Shown here piece after piece: positions 11,585 to 23,862 of a stretch of 64,000 bases of DNA (positions within the stretch are counted from its first letter, which is position 1; every line of letters begins with the position of its first letter). The notes beneath the pieces were generated by a model. It worked only from the letters and a program-made list of their open reading frames with translations, was not told the DNA's origin and searched no databases. The stretch is from Diphasiastrum complanatum (taxonomy: Eukaryota; Streptophyta; Lycopodiopsida; Lycopodiales; Lycopodiaceae). The translations under genes and the position numbers were made by a program. The stretch is taken from positions 55,188,282 to 55,252,281 of the forward strand of contig CM055098.1 of assembly GCA_029204225.1 (NCBI GenBank), given 5' to 3'.

Positions 11585-11815
11585 CTAAATTATTTCTCGG
11601 TTATAGATTATTTGAAATCGACTGAAAAAACCACAACTATAGTTGTATTCTAGTACATGCAATTTGCGAAAATATTCCTTGAATACCATACAAAAATCAT
11701 CCCATGTTAGTGGTTGCTTTCCCTTGGCTACTAGATCATTCCACCAAGCTAAGGCTTTTCCATCCGGAAACATAGTGGCGGTGGACAAATTTTCCCTTTC
11801 GAAAAATTGATTCAC
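11585..11815 (-). pseudogene. gag: Ty3/Gypsy gag fragment
   Basis: The frame reads ATMFPDGKALAWWNDLVAKG, then TWDDFCMVFKEYFRK, matching the conserved core of Gypsy gag (retrotransposon gag domain: A-x-x-W-W ... T-W-x-x-F ... F-x-x-x-F). Sequence after about residue 52 is unrelated, so only some 150 bp of true gag remain. It is isolated, with no pol in the same orientation. Confidence 0.75.
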
Positions 11816-11889
11816 GAAAAATATTTATTCCAAACATTCAACCATGAATTTATAACCTATAGGCTCCTATCATTTTTTTCTCGTATATT

Positions 11890-12050
11890 CATGATAGTCC
11901 ATGTGTTGGACATCCGGGTATACAAAGAACTCTCGACTTAGTTAGGCGACACTTTTGGTGGCCTAAGATGAAAAGCTAAGTAGAGGCTTATGTACTTAAA
12001 TGTACTAAGTGACAGTTAAATAAAGCAGAAAGATATGAGCCTGTGAACCT
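11890..12050 (+). pseudogene. Ty3/Gypsy integrase zinc-binding (H2C2) fragment
   Basis: Translation gives [20 protein letters not shown] followed by VEAYVLKCTK, a stop, and QLNKAERYEP. This is the HHCC-type N-terminal domain of Gypsy integrase, where the His pair, FWWP and Cys pair are diagnostic. Two in-frame stops disrupt it and the second Cys is lost. It ends abruptly at the PBS-like repeats that follow, so it is a scrap from an insertion or recombination. Confidence 0.75.
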
Positions 12051-12087
12051 GGCTCTGATACCAGTTGAGAAGCTCGCTCTGATACCA
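12051..12087 (-). repeat. two tandem tRNA-Met PBS sequences
   Basis: GGCTCTGATACCA (12051-12063) and GCTCTGATACCA (12076-12087) are two copies, 24 bp apart, of the reverse complement of the Copia primer-binding site. They mark the 5' end of minus-strand Copia elements that are otherwise missing here. They sit exactly at the junction of Gypsy integrase and Copia gag. Confidence 0.7.
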
Positions 12088-12123
12088 CTGATGAGAATTG
12101 GAAGTGAACGCGAATAAATTCGG

Positions 12124-12857
12124 ATGGAGTTCGGATATGATTGTTGGTCACTGCTTGAAGATCAGCGGACATTTGATAGGAGAAAACGAAAAGCCCAGAA
12201 TGTCATCAACCTATCAGTTAGAGATGCAATTATTCCCTATATTTCAGATTCAGAAGGACCAAAAGAAGCGTGGGATACATTGAGGCATTGTTTGAAACGA
12301 CAAATACATCTCGAATACTATTTCTGAAGACGAAGTTGCATACATTGTGGATGGATGATGGTCCAACTATTGTCGATCACATACTGAAGATCAAAGAGAT
12401 TCATGACCAATTAGCAACAGTTGGAGAGCGAGTACAAGATCGTGAGATCGTGCAATTGACATTGAATAGTCTGAGTGAGTCACATTAGATATTTGTGACG
12501 AGTATAGCCACAAGAGAAAATCTTCCAACCTATGAAGAACTAGGTGGATTGCTTTTGCAAGAAGAGCAACGTCAAGAGAATTTGAATCATCGTAACAGGA
12601 GCTATGATCAAGCTCTTGCAGTTAGAGGACGAGGTGGAAGATTTGGCCGTGGAAGGTATCAATCGAGAGGAGGAAACTCAAGCCGGGGATCATTTCAACA
12701 ATTTCATGAGCAAGTCAATGATAGTCCGAATCGAGCCAACTGGAATCAAGGCCGAGGTCAAGGACGCGGCTATTCAAGACAAAATAAACCTGGAAATTGT
12801 AGGTACTGCAACAAACTTGGCCACTGGGAGCATGAATGCTTCAAGAAACAGAAGTAG
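12124..12857 (+). pseudogene. gag: Copia gag fragment, duplicate of the gag in element B
   Basis: From about 12160 this matches 14710-15390 almost base for base. It covers the gag core (RRKRKAQNVINLSVRDAIIP, EIVQLTLNSLSE) and an Arg/Gly-rich tail (RGRGGRFGRGRYQSRGGNSS) ending in the CCHC zinc knuckle CRYCNKLGHWEHEC. A frameshift near 12290 and a stop at 12486 break it. It keeps PTYEELGGL where element B has a stop, so it preserves the older reading there. The match ends just after the zinc knuckle, where minus-strand Copia sequence starts. Probably a partial second copy or segmental duplication of the same family. Confidence 0.85.
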
Positions 12858-12867
12858 AAATAAGAGC

Positions 12868-13374
12868 TTGACTACTAGTAGAATAACAATGACTTAATTT
12901 GTAAAGGTAGCCACATCTTCTATCATAAACTAGGACTTTCCTAGACTTGTCAAGAATATTGCAGCCTTGTGTATCGAATTCGACCCTACGACCAGAATCA
13001 ATGATTCTGCTTATAGAAAGCAGATTTTTGGTAAGGTTCGGAATGTATAAAACATTGGACAGCAACTTAACATCACCTCTCTAAAATTCAACCCTAATTG
13101 TTCCTTCACCTTCAATGGAATGAGTTGAGTTGTCTCCAAGTTGCACAACTTCATAATGGGTGAAAGGCTTGTAGTTCTAGAACCAGTCCCGATGGTGGGT
13201 CATATGCTGAGTTGCTCCAGAGTCCAGGTACCAGGAATTCTAAAAATTTCTGGCCCTGGTTATAAAGGCAGCTTCATCATCCTCTTCATGCTGGATCGAG
13301 TGATTGGTTGAGGCAGCATTTGCTTGTTGTTGGAACTGCTTCTTCTTTTCATTGTTGTATTTGAGTGTTCTGCA
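12868..13374 (-). pseudogene. Copia protease and pre-integrase fragment (left part of element A)
   Basis: The minus strand encodes the aspartic protease site WYLDSGATQHMTH (near 13240), then GDNSTHSIEGEGTIRVEF, and after a stop VLYIPNLTKNLLSISRIIDS and LDKSRKVLVYDRRCGYLYKL, the segment leading to the pre-integrase domain. The catalytic D-S-G is intact. The right edge at 13374 is the insertion point of element B, and the gag half of the same element resumes at 18068. The left edge is cut by the gag duplicate. Close relatives are at 56128-56811 and 38300-38700. Confidence 0.82.
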
Positions 13375-13637
13375 TGTTAGAAATCAATGATAAACTTCAT
13401 TGTTACTGTTTACGAGGTACATTAATGCTGACAGCTGTGACCAGCTGTCATTAGCCGTAGGGTAGTCTATTAGTCTACTCGTAGGTCTTCTCTCTCTATC
13501 AGGGGTTCAAGGTCTATTTGTACATTTTACATTCAGTATGTTGTAGAGTGATAGTGTGATTGTGCGTGTTCTTCTGTCGCCTTCTTGAGGTGAATGCTTA
13601 TGGTGAATGCTTGATGTTGCATATCTGATTGTTGACA
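13375..13637 (+). repeat. 5' LTR of element B
   Basis: A 263-bp LTR with TG...CA ends, directly followed by the tRNA-Met PBS. The first 30 bp recur at 18036-18065. Confidence 0.9.
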
Positions 13638-13812
13638 TGGTATCAGAGCAGCGATAGTCATGCGTGTCTGATCAGTGGATACAGCTTGTCACTGGCTCCG
13701 CAATGAAGTGAGAAAGTTCTTCACGGGAGGTGAAAGCTTGGAGAGACAAAAACGGCTGGAAGAAATCCTTCCTTGGTGTATTTTGCAGGTTTGGATCAAT
13801 GGGGAACGAAGA

Positions 13813-14013
13813 CACAGTCTAGGAGGCATCAAAAAGGCCAGGGCGGCATTAGACAGATTGAAAATCTGTTGAGTGAGGAGATTTTTACAACACTTCCTAG
13901 TTGTTGTGAAAAGCACAGTCCCGGAGGCATCAAAAAGGCCAGGGCAATATCAGACAGATTGAAAATCTGTTGAGTGGGGGAGATTTTTACAATACTTCTG
14001 AGTTGTTGTGAGA
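13813..14013 (+). repeat. tandem duplication, about 101 bp x 2, in the leader of element B
   Basis: Two adjacent copies starting CACAGTCTAGGAGGCATC and CACAGTCCCGGAGGCATC share GACAGATTGAAAATCTGTTG and a TTTTTACAA...GTTGTTGTGA tail. They lie between PBS and gag, where RNA packaging or leader functions are expected. Confidence 0.9.
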
Positions 14014-14257
14014 GGTTTGCCAAGAAATCTCTCATTTGTCTGTTTGGAGTACCGCAAATCACACTAGACAGTGTCTAGTACTGCCATTCAGAGTTAGGAG
14101 GCTTCATGCTTTTCACATTATTGATCTCGGTCTTTTGAATGATCACACATTTCAAAATCTTTGCAAAGAGGAGGCGGCGTAGCCGCCGCGCCAAAGTGGA
14201 AAATCTAGAATATTCCCTCTGAAAGTTCTGATATTCTCTCTACTTTTCATCTTTTTC

Positions 14258-14506
14258 GTACCAATATCGGATCGACGCGCAGAGGTAGGAAAAATCCTGA
14301 ACAGTCGTACATCCGCGCTTCGTACAGATATGGCATATATGTACCAATATCGGATCCACGCGCCAAAAGTAAAGAAAATACTGAACAGTCATACATCTGC
14401 GCGTCATACCGATATCGCATACCCGTACCAATATCGGATCCAGGTGCGCGAGCTAAAGAGAATCCCGAGCAGTCGTGCACCCGCGCGTCATACCGATATC
14501 AGGTGT
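14258..14506 (+). repeat. tandem repeat, about 82 bp x 3, in the leader of element B
   Basis: Three diverged units each begin GTACCAATATCGGATC and contain GAACAGTC(G/A)TACATC...CGCG and ACCGATATC. They sit about 65 bp before the gag ATG. CpG-rich cores contrast with the AT-rich flanks. Confidence 0.88.
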
Positions 14507-14571
14507 CCAACCAAAAAATTTATAGTTCTGTGGTGTGATAAATTTTGTGATCTAGACTCATCTATCCAGTA

Positions 14572-15633
14572 ATGGCAACTCTAAGCGAGAGTGTCCTTGA
14601 CAAATTGGAAGGTGCCAGCAACTATGCAATTTGGAAATTCAAACTAAAGAACATATTGATGGAGCAATGGGAAATCGTGACAGGTGAAGAGACAAGACCA
14701 GTGATTGAAGAAGATCAGTGGACATTTGATAGGAGAAAATGGAAAGCCCAGAATGTCATCAACCTATCAGTTAGAGATGCAATTATTCCCTATAGTTCAG
14801 ATTCAGAAGGACCAAAAGAAGCGTGGGATACATTGAAGGCATTGTTTGAAACGACAAATACATCTCGAATACTATTTCTGAAGACGAAGTTGCATACATT
14901 ACGGGTGGATGATAGTGCAACTATTGTCGATCACATACTGAAGATCAAAGAGATCCGTGACCAATTAGCAGCAGTTGGAGAGCGAGTACAAGATCGTGAG
15001 ATCGTGCAATTGACATTGAATAGTCTGAGTGATTCACATCAGATGTTTGTGACGAGTATAGCCACAAGAGAAAATCTTCCAACCTAAAAACTAGGTGGAT
15101 TGCTTTTGCGAGAAGAGCAACGTCAAGAGAACTTGAATCATTGTAACAGGAGCTATGAAGGACGAGGTGGAAGATTTGGCTGTGGAAGGTATCAATCGAG
15201 AGGAGGAAACTCAAGCCGGGGATCATTTCAACAATTTCATGAGCAAGTCAATGATAGTCCGAATCGAGCCAATTGGAATCAAGGCCGAGGTCAAGGACGC
15301 GGCTATTCAAGACAAAATAAACCTGGAAATTGTAGGTACTGCATCAAACCTGGCCACTGGGAGCATGAATGCTTCAAGAAACAAAAGGAGATGGAACAAA
15401 GAAAAGACAAATGGCAAGCAGGAAATTATGCTGATCAACATCAATTTGATGACTATTATTATGAAGATAATTATACTGATCAACATCAATACGATGATGA
15501 TCAATATGAAGATGGTACAGGTGAGAGTTCAAAATTGTTCATTACAGCATTAATGACAAGTGATGAAGCCAAGGATACCTGCTGGTACATTGATAGTGGT
15601 GCATGCAAGCACGTGACTCTAAGGAAAGAGTAG
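14572..15633 (+). pseudogene. gag: Copia gag to protease start of element B
   Basis: An ATG at 14572 opens MATLSESVLDKLEGASNYAI, a typical Copia gag start. Gag continues through FETTNTSRILFLKTKLHTLR and EIVQLTLNSLSDSHQMFVTS to a stop at 15085-15087. There a short deletion relative to the duplicate at 12530 turned PTYEELGGL into PT-stop. The frame resumes with an RGG-rich tail and the zinc knuckle CRYCIKPGHWEHEC, then an acidic Tyr/Asp-rich stretch and the protease site WYIDSGACKHVTLRKE before a second stop. Gag would build particles; the CCHC knuckle binds element RNA. One small deletion and one stop inactivate it. Confidence 0.88.
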
Positions 15634-16165
15634 TTTTTCGAACTTAAGGAAACTGACAATGGTGATGAAGTTGGACAAGCTGATGGCAAATTGCTATTTG
15701 TTAAAGGAGTTGGAGTGGTACCAGTGAAGTTAGCCAGTGGGAAGATAAAGCAGATAAGCAATATGTACCTCTCTTAGCTAACAATCTACTATCTGTTGGG
15801 ACGATGGCTGATCAACAACTCAAGGTTGAGTTTGACAGTGACAAATGTCTTGTCAAAGACATCAAGAATCACTACAAAGTGATTGCTACAGGAGCTAGAG
15901 TCAACGAGAATCGATTCTACAAATTGAATGCGAGATCTTTTACTCAAGCTATGGTAAGCATTGTTGATAGTCGAAGTGATCTTTGGCATCAAAGGTTTGG
16001 TCATATTAGTGCTCAAAGCTTGCAAATCCTTAAAAGAGGTAATCTAGTTGTTGGATTGTCTGATATCTCTTTTGAAGAAAAAATTTGTGAGGGTTGCATA
16101 TTGGAAAAACAGCATAGACAGAGATTTCCCACAAGAGACAAACCACTACAACCTATTCACCACAA
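15634..16165 (+). pseudogene. Copia protease tail and pre-integrase domain of element B
   Basis: After a frame change the strand encodes LTNNLLSVGTMADQQLKVEF, then DLWHQRFGHISAQSLQIL and ICEGCILEKQHRQRFP, the zinc-binding pre-integrase domain with its H-x-H and C-x-x-C ligands. The sequence jumps at about 16160 straight to the end of the integrase core, so the two catalytic Asp of the D,D(35)E triad are gone. Confidence 0.85.
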
Positions 16166-17968
16166 TAGAACGGAGTTGCAGAACGAAAAAATAGATCCAT
16201 TGTGGAGATGGCCAGGGCAATGCTTAAGAGCAAGGGTTTGCCAAATACTTTTTGGGCAGAAGCATGCAACACAACTACTCATATCTTGAATCGGTGTCCT
16301 GCGAAGTCCGTGGAGGGTAAGACACCTTACGAAGCTTTCACTGGAAAGAAACCTAATATTTCTCATTTACGAGTATTTGGTTGTGATGCTTATGCTCATG
16401 TGCCTGATGAAAAACGAAAGAAACTGGATGCAAAGGCTGTTAAGTGTATTTTCCTTGGATACGATGAAAGAGCCAAGGCATACAGGATGTATGACACAGA
16501 TGCACAAAATATCGTGATTTCTAGAGATGCTACTTTTGATGAGATGGGTCAAAATGACCAAATAAAATTGACAATTGATCCCTTTGACGATAAAGCTAAA
16601 GTGCAAGTGAAGGAAGAAGTTAGTGTCGATATGGAAGAGCCAATGGAAAAAGACAGGGTTAATAATGAGATTCCTAGGAGAGTGCCTAAGTGGTACTTGT
16701 CAGTAACAAGTGATGCTAATAAGGGAGATACTCCCGAATCAAGTGAGCAGGGAGAGCTTAGAAGATCAAGTAGAAATCGAAAACCTCCTGCAAGATTAGA
16801 GATGAATCTAGCCCTAATGGGTTTCTGTGCTCAAGGTTCAAGGACCAAAAACTTTTGATAAAGCAAAGGAGCACAAGGAGTGGCGTGAAGCTATGGAAAC
16901 AGAAATGCCAAGCTATATCGAAAAATAGGACGTGGAACTTGGTTGAGCTACCTAGTGGTAAGATGCCTATCACTTGTAAATGGATATACAAGATCAAATA
17001 TGGAGTTGATGGGCAACTCAACAAGTATAAAGCACGGTTGGTTGCGAGAGGATTTGAGCAGCATGAAGGTATTGATTTTGAGGAAACCTTTGCACCCGTA
17101 GCTAAGATGGTAACTATACGTTCTATCATTGCTTTTTTTGCTTTCTATGGTTGGAAGATCTAGCAAATGGACGTTTAATCTGCTTTTCTTAATGGAAAGC
17201 TGGATGAAGAGGTGTACAACCTCAAGGATTTGTTGAGCCAGGGAGAGAGCATCTCGTTTGTAAGCTCAACAAAGCCATTTATGGATTGAAGCAAGCACCA
17301 CGGGCATGGTACTCTTGCATTGATGAACTCTTCAAGCGAAGGGGAATGGTAAAGAGTGATGTTGATCCTAATCTTTACATTCTAAGGCAAGATTCAGATA
17401 TAGTGTTCATTGTGTTGTACGTGGATGATCTGATTATTACAGGAAGTAATGAGAGCTTAATTGATGAAATAAAATTAGATCTTTCCAATGCTTTTGACAT
17501 GAGTGATCTAGGATTGATGCACTATTGTCTTGGCATTGAAGTATGGCAAAAGGAAGACACGGTCTTTCTTACGCAAAGCAAATATGCACGAGATTTGCTT
17601 AATAATTCAATATGCAGGATTGTAAGCCTTTGAGAACACCTATGGATGTCAACATGAAGGTTACTGCATATGATGAATCTGAGAAAGTGGATGCTTATTT
17701 GTATAGACAGCTGGTGGGTAGTTTGATTTATTTGACACACACAGGACCTGATATTTCTTATGTTGTTGGTGTTGTTAGTCAATTTATGCAAGATCCTAGT
17801 CAAGCACACTGGAAGTCTGCTAAACATATTCTCAGATACATTCAAGGGACATTGAATTTTGGTTTGAAGTATGATCATCGAGAGAAAATTCTTGATGGAG
17901 CCATTGATCTTGTCTTTTGTAAATTTGAAGATCAAATGGTAGATATTTTTATCGTAGTCCTTAGGTAG
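16166..17968 (+). pseudogene. pol: Copia integrase C-terminal part, reverse transcriptase and RNase H remnant of element B
   Basis: The order is NGVAERKNRSIVEMARAML (integrase, containing the catalytic Glu) and KTPYEAFTGKKPNISHLRVF (integrase C-terminal region), then RT from TWNLVELPSGK through YKARLVARGFEQHEGIDFEE, KQAPRAWYSCIDELF, and the polymerase site VLYVDDLIITGS (near 17420). RNase H sequence starts at YRQLVGSLIYLTHTGPDISY but is cut after FGLKYDH; the tail FEDQMVDIF follows a deletion. Stops at about 16858, 17161 and 17178 and frame changes break it. In life this would have copied element RNA to DNA in particles. Confidence 0.88.
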
Positions 17969-18067
17969 ATGTAGATTTGAGAGGTTTCATACTCTATTAG
18001 AAATAGAAGAATGTAATTTTATCATTGAGGGAGAGTGTTAGAAATCAATGATAAACTTCATTGTTGT

Positions 18068-18676
18068 GTAAAGAGCCTGAGGATCAGATTCTGAGCCTGA
18101 GGAAGAAGCATTTCTTCTGATCTCCTCTTGTAATAGCATTGAGATGACTTTACACAAAGTTAGTTGCTGTTGGGTCGAAATAGCCATGACCCATGTTTCG
18201 GAGGCATCAAAGAAACTTGCCAAAAGAGTCATCACTGCATCTGAATCTTCAATGTTCGATCTTGTTGCAGTCATCTGTTCCATAAGATTTTTGAAGATAT
18301 TAAGATGGCTGGAAATAGTATCTGCATCAAACATCCTCAATGTGAAGAACTTCTTCCTCAGATGGAGTTTGGATGTGACATTTCTGATGTCATAAAGTGT
18401 TGCTAGGATGTCCCAGGCATCCTTGGTTGTGTGAGCAGATCGAATATGACTGATTTGGTAGTCATTGATGTTCACTGTGATTAAGGCAAATGCCTTGCCA
18501 TCTCATTGCTTCCATTTGGTGATGCTAGCTACATCAGCCTCTGGCTTGATTTCAGTACCATCGACAATGTCCCACAGTTCCTTGGCTAATAGAACAACTC
18601 TCATTTTTAACTTCTAGAGAAGGTAGTTCTCTCCATTGAGCTTGTCAATCAGAGAAGAGCTAGAAGTAGAATCCAT
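18068..18676 (-). pseudogene. gag: Copia gag of element A
   Basis: An ATG at 18676 opens MDSTSSSSLIDKLNGENYLL, a Copia gag start, broken by a stop soon after. It resumes as KDAWDILATLYDIRNVTSKL, HLRKKFFTLRMFDADTISSH and LTLCKVISMLLQEEIRRNAS. It runs up to the truncated 3' LTR of element B. About 200 bp that should hold the zinc knuckle (present in the relative at 56.8-57.0 kb) are missing at this junction. Same family as 56105-58200. Confidence 0.85.
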
Positions 18677-18805
18677 TCTGGTATAGTATTGATATTGTTG
18701 GTAGAAACAACAATAGCGGATTATTGTTGGTTGCGCACTTGCTGATGTGAGGTCTCGAGAGTAACGAGACTGGATCTGCAATGTAAATTGCAAATTATTG
18801 AGCCA

Positions 18806-19250
18806 CCCACTCTGATACCAGGTAGGAAACCAGAGAAAAACGGTATTTGCAATGGAAGTGGTGAGCAGGTATGGAACGAAAATGCAGCAGTTACCAGTAA
18901 AGATTGAGTTCAAGATGAATCAAATATTATAATGCGCAAATGGAATAGAACAATAGTGGGAAAAAAAATGCACTCTGATTATAATCAAAATTGAGTAGAA
19001 TGCTTGAAGATGGGCACAAAAACTGTAGGCGCTCAAAACAAACTTCAGCTGAGTTCGTTGATGGGTAGGTTGCTAAAACCAAAACTGAAATTGAACTTAT
19101 TACAACAAAATGCCTACAGGATGATAGCCTGATCAGTGCGTTGACTCCAATGCAGATCTTCCTTGATGATTGAAAATCAGATGATCGGTACATTGAAAGC
19201 TGACATTAATCTACTTGATTAACTACATTTGTCCTGCAGTAGGTAGCCGT
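18806..19250 (-). repeat. PBS and 5' LTR of element A (right end approximate)
   Basis: TGGTATCAGAGTGGG, the tRNA-Met PBS, is on the minus strand at 18806-18820, in the right place upstream of the gag ATG at 18676. Sequence to its right is therefore the 5' LTR. The far end is not defined; no partner LTR survives in the window. Confidence 0.65.
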
Positions 19251-19315
19251 CGTTTTTGCCAAAGAGTTATGTACAGAAGTAGGCGGAATGTCGACGTTGC
19301 GACGTGGGTCGGATT

Positions 19316-19510
19316 TTCGAGTTAACTAAACAAAGGGTCGGACAAAGGGTCAAAATTTTACAAAGGGTCAGAATTTATACACTGGGTTGGAAAATATACA
19401 CAGGGTCTGATTTTACAAAGGGTCAAATTTATTAGACCCGATTCGATCCAGGGTCGAAGATGCCCGGATATTTTTTGACTCAATCTGATTCGATCCAGGG
19501 TCAAAAAATC
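19316..19510 (+). repeat. degenerate ACAAAGGGTC/GGGTCGGA short repeats
   Basis: At least eight copies of GGGTC or GGGTT, several as ACAAAGGGTC, occur at irregular spacing within 200 bp, along with two copies of GATTCGATCCAGGGTC. It looks like a decayed minisatellite. No coding content. Confidence 0.7.
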
Positions 19511-21390
<1,880 letters not shown>

Positions 21391-22273
21391 TTGGATTTAT
21401 TTTCTGTACTCTCCTAAATCCCATATTAATCTAGTTCCATTCATATTGCTGCAGTTTTAGATGCATTGTCGCATAGTTTGCAGAAATTGTCGAAGTTGGT
21501 CGACTTATCGAGAAAACTCGACTTGGCTGATTTATCGGGAGAGTCCGACTTATCGACTCAACCCATCGGGAACCATCAAACGACTATCCTAACTATCGGC
21601 AGTGGCACGCTCAAATCCGAATAGTCGAAGCCTTCTCAAGCCCACTTCTTGTACTGTGCAACTACTTGGACAATGACAGTAGCAGCCATGATCCACTCTA
21701 GACGACACAACGGCTCCATGACATCTTCTTGTACATACATCTACACAAATGTAAATTGTATATAGTTGATCATTGTAATCAATTAATTACGTATCAAATG
21801 TCAATTGATGCCAAACGAGATAGGTTGATTTCATACACGCTCAAGCGCCCATAAACGCTGAGATAACAGCTTCAGACATAGTAGATGCTTTCAAGCATTG
21901 ATCCTTTCCTTTCAGACTGATTGTCAACATAAGCTCATAGTTGTTATAGATCGTAGTTAGCTTTGTGAGCACGCGGTTTCGCCCGCTATTGACTTGTGTT
22001 CACAAACATCATCCGACTTCTCTATACATTCAATCTGAATAAATTATTGTCTGGTCAAATTCTGTCAATTTTGCATGCTTTCCACAATCTGACTCTCAAA
22101 CTGTTTTGTCTGACTGTCTGCTTTTCTACTTCCACAATCAAACTTTGTCTTGTGTTCGCCTATTGTTGTAGTAGTGCACGCACCAAGGGAATCGGTCGAC
22201 CACCACCTTCATGCAATAGTGGGATCGTTCTGATTCGATTGCTGACCTGTCCGTCCACCACGGCCCATTCGCA
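21391..22273 (+). repeat. 5' LTR of a Copia element (element C)
   Basis: It starts TTGGATTTATTTTCTGTACT and ends CCCATTCGCA, followed by the PBS TGGTATCAGAGC at 22274-22285. Order and short matches (TTGGATTT, CTAATCTAG-like, TGTCGCATA, TGCAGAAAT, TCGACTTATCG-type repeats) agree with the 855-bp LTR at 41425-42279, so elements C and P belong to one family. Confidence 0.75.
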
Positions 22274-22429
22274 TGGTATCAGAGCTATTATCATTATAGC
22301 TTGATAAGATTTCCACAGAACATGATTCTATCGTTCAATAGAACAATGGTTTTTTTGTTATGTAAATCGCATTACATTTTCACTCTTAAGTCACTAATAG
22401 TTATCACTATCACTTAGACTAACTTCCAC

Positions 22430-22740
22430 ATGGATACCCAAGGGAAAGCCAGTCCCATCATGGACAAGCTTGATGGATCCAACTATCATATGTGGAAATT
22501 TAAGATGAAAAGTGTGCTAATGGCTAAGGAGTTGTATGATGTTGGCAAGACTTGAAGCAAACGATGCTACAATCTCCCAAAAGAAGCTGAAGAATGGAAA
22601 AGCTTTCACGCCGATCACATCCTCATATATCAGACACACAAATTGGCCATGTGTCTGAAGTCCATTTTCTATTTAACAATGAGGGATATACAAATAGGAC
22701 ACCAAGAAGCCTCACAATGGTGCCATAAAAAAGGAGATAG
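22430..22740 (+). pseudogene. gag: Copia gag start of element C
   Basis: An ATG at 22430 opens MDTQGKASPIMDKLDGSNYH followed by MWKFKMKSVLMAKEL, very like the gag start at 37416 (DRLDGLNYRLWKFKMKVILM). A stop follows about 40 codons in; the next recognisable piece is ISDTQIGHVSE. No further gag or pol is recognised downstream, so the element is truncated. Confidence 0.8.
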
Positions 22741-23790
22741 GTTGGCTTAGATTTAAGAACCATGTAAAGGGGGTAGAGAGGGTCATGGGACATGCATTTC
22801 CAAGTGATGTAGAAGAAGCATTCTTTTAGGATAAAATGCTAGACCTTAGAGAGTTTCTATTCAAGATAAAAAAAAAAATAGAGTATTATCATTTACAAAA
22901 AGTGCTTTTGGAGCGGGTCATATGGTAAGGTAGGTCATAAGCTCAAAACATAAACAAGGGAATTTTTTTTTTTCAAAGATAACAATGCTCTTAGATTGGG
23001 CCTCATTGCTTGAAAAGTATATTTTTTGAGCAATGCACATTCTAACATACTTAATTCAAGCTCGAAAGTTATACAAATTGATCGTACATTATAAGTGGAT
23101 GGCCTTAAAGTTGATATTGTGTTACAAAAAGGTGGTGATTCAATAGTTTGGAAATAGGACCTGCCAATAACTCTTTCCTAAAGTTCTCCTTTATCATAAC
23201 TTAATCAACACCAAGAATAATATGTTATTTGTGTATCAATTCTAGCAGAGTGAGTAGAGATTTATAGATACATATACATATGTAACTATCTATCTACATG
23301 TGTGCATGCACATTTGTACAATGGCTTTTTAACACACATGAAAGCTCTTTCTTTAAAGCTATTTGGCCCAAGGTCCCACTATGAAAATACAAAGCTCATC
23401 AATCGAATAAAACACTTTGTTGCTCTACAAGCAATTTAATATGCAAGCTCAAACATCTAGAGTCCCAATCTAAAGCTCGCTTACATCTGGAAGACTATAT
23501 GCAACATTTTACCCTTTAAATATTCTGAAATGATAATTGATTACTTTATTCAACGTAACAATGATTCTTTATATCACTATACCTTAGAAATGAAACCTTT
23601 GTAATTGATTTGAATTCGCATTAGAAGCTTTCCAAATGGACAAAAATTGAGTAAAGAGAACCATGCTACTTTTTATGACATACCCCAATTCACCACAAAA
23701 ATGACATATACAAGAGAAAAAAGGAGACCATTATTTATGGTTTTCCTTATAAATCTTTCAAAACAAGTTTCCTTTAATAACATATTGGTA
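22741..23790. other. unassigned AT-rich stretch
   Basis: No recognised gene or element; contains poly-A/T tracts and no family motif. It may be decayed interior of element C. Confidence 0.35.
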
Positions 23791-23862
23791 TGCGTCTGCC
23801 GGGAGTCGAACCCGGGTCTATTGCTTGGAAGGCAATTATCCTAACCGTTGGACTACAAACGC
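23791..23862 (-). tRNA. tRNA-Gly (anticodon UCC)
   Basis: A 72-nt cloverleaf on the minus strand. The acceptor stem GCGTTTG pairs with CAGACGC (one G-U wobble), the D arm is TAGTCCAACGGTTAGGAT, the anticodon arm TTGCCTTCCAAGCAA has loop anticodon TCC, and the T arm is CCCGGGTTCGACTCCCGG. The discriminator is A and no CCA is encoded, as expected for a eukaryotic nuclear gene. Internal polymerase III A and B boxes are present and a TTTT run lies about 25 nt downstream. It decodes GGA and GGG glycine codons. The only unusual base is the U at position 5, giving the wobble. Confidence 0.95.

Larger units (their letters stand above)
13375..18065 (+). mobile_element. Ty1/Copia LTR retrotransposon (element B), internally deleted, nested in element A
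   Basis: The 5' LTR is 13375-13637 (TGTTAGAAATCAATG to TTGACA). The PBS TGGTATCAGAGC follows at 13638-13649 and the PPT GAGGGAGAG lies at about 18026-18035. The 3' LTR is cut to its first 30 bp (18036-18065), identical to the 5' LTR start. Inside are a repeat-rich leader, gag, protease, pre-integrase, the integrase C-terminal part, reverse transcriptase and part of RNase H. The integrase catalytic core and most of RNase H are deleted, and several stops occur. The element splits a minus-strand Copia (12868-13374 and 18068-18900). Because the 3' LTR and some host-element sequence are missing on the right, a deletion followed insertion. Confidence 0.9.

Noticed and set aside
14258..14506. Regularly spaced repeats considered as a CRISPR array
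   Set aside because: Units are about 82 bp and diverged throughout with no spacer pattern, and the DNA is plant nuclear; they are leader repeats of an LTR element.
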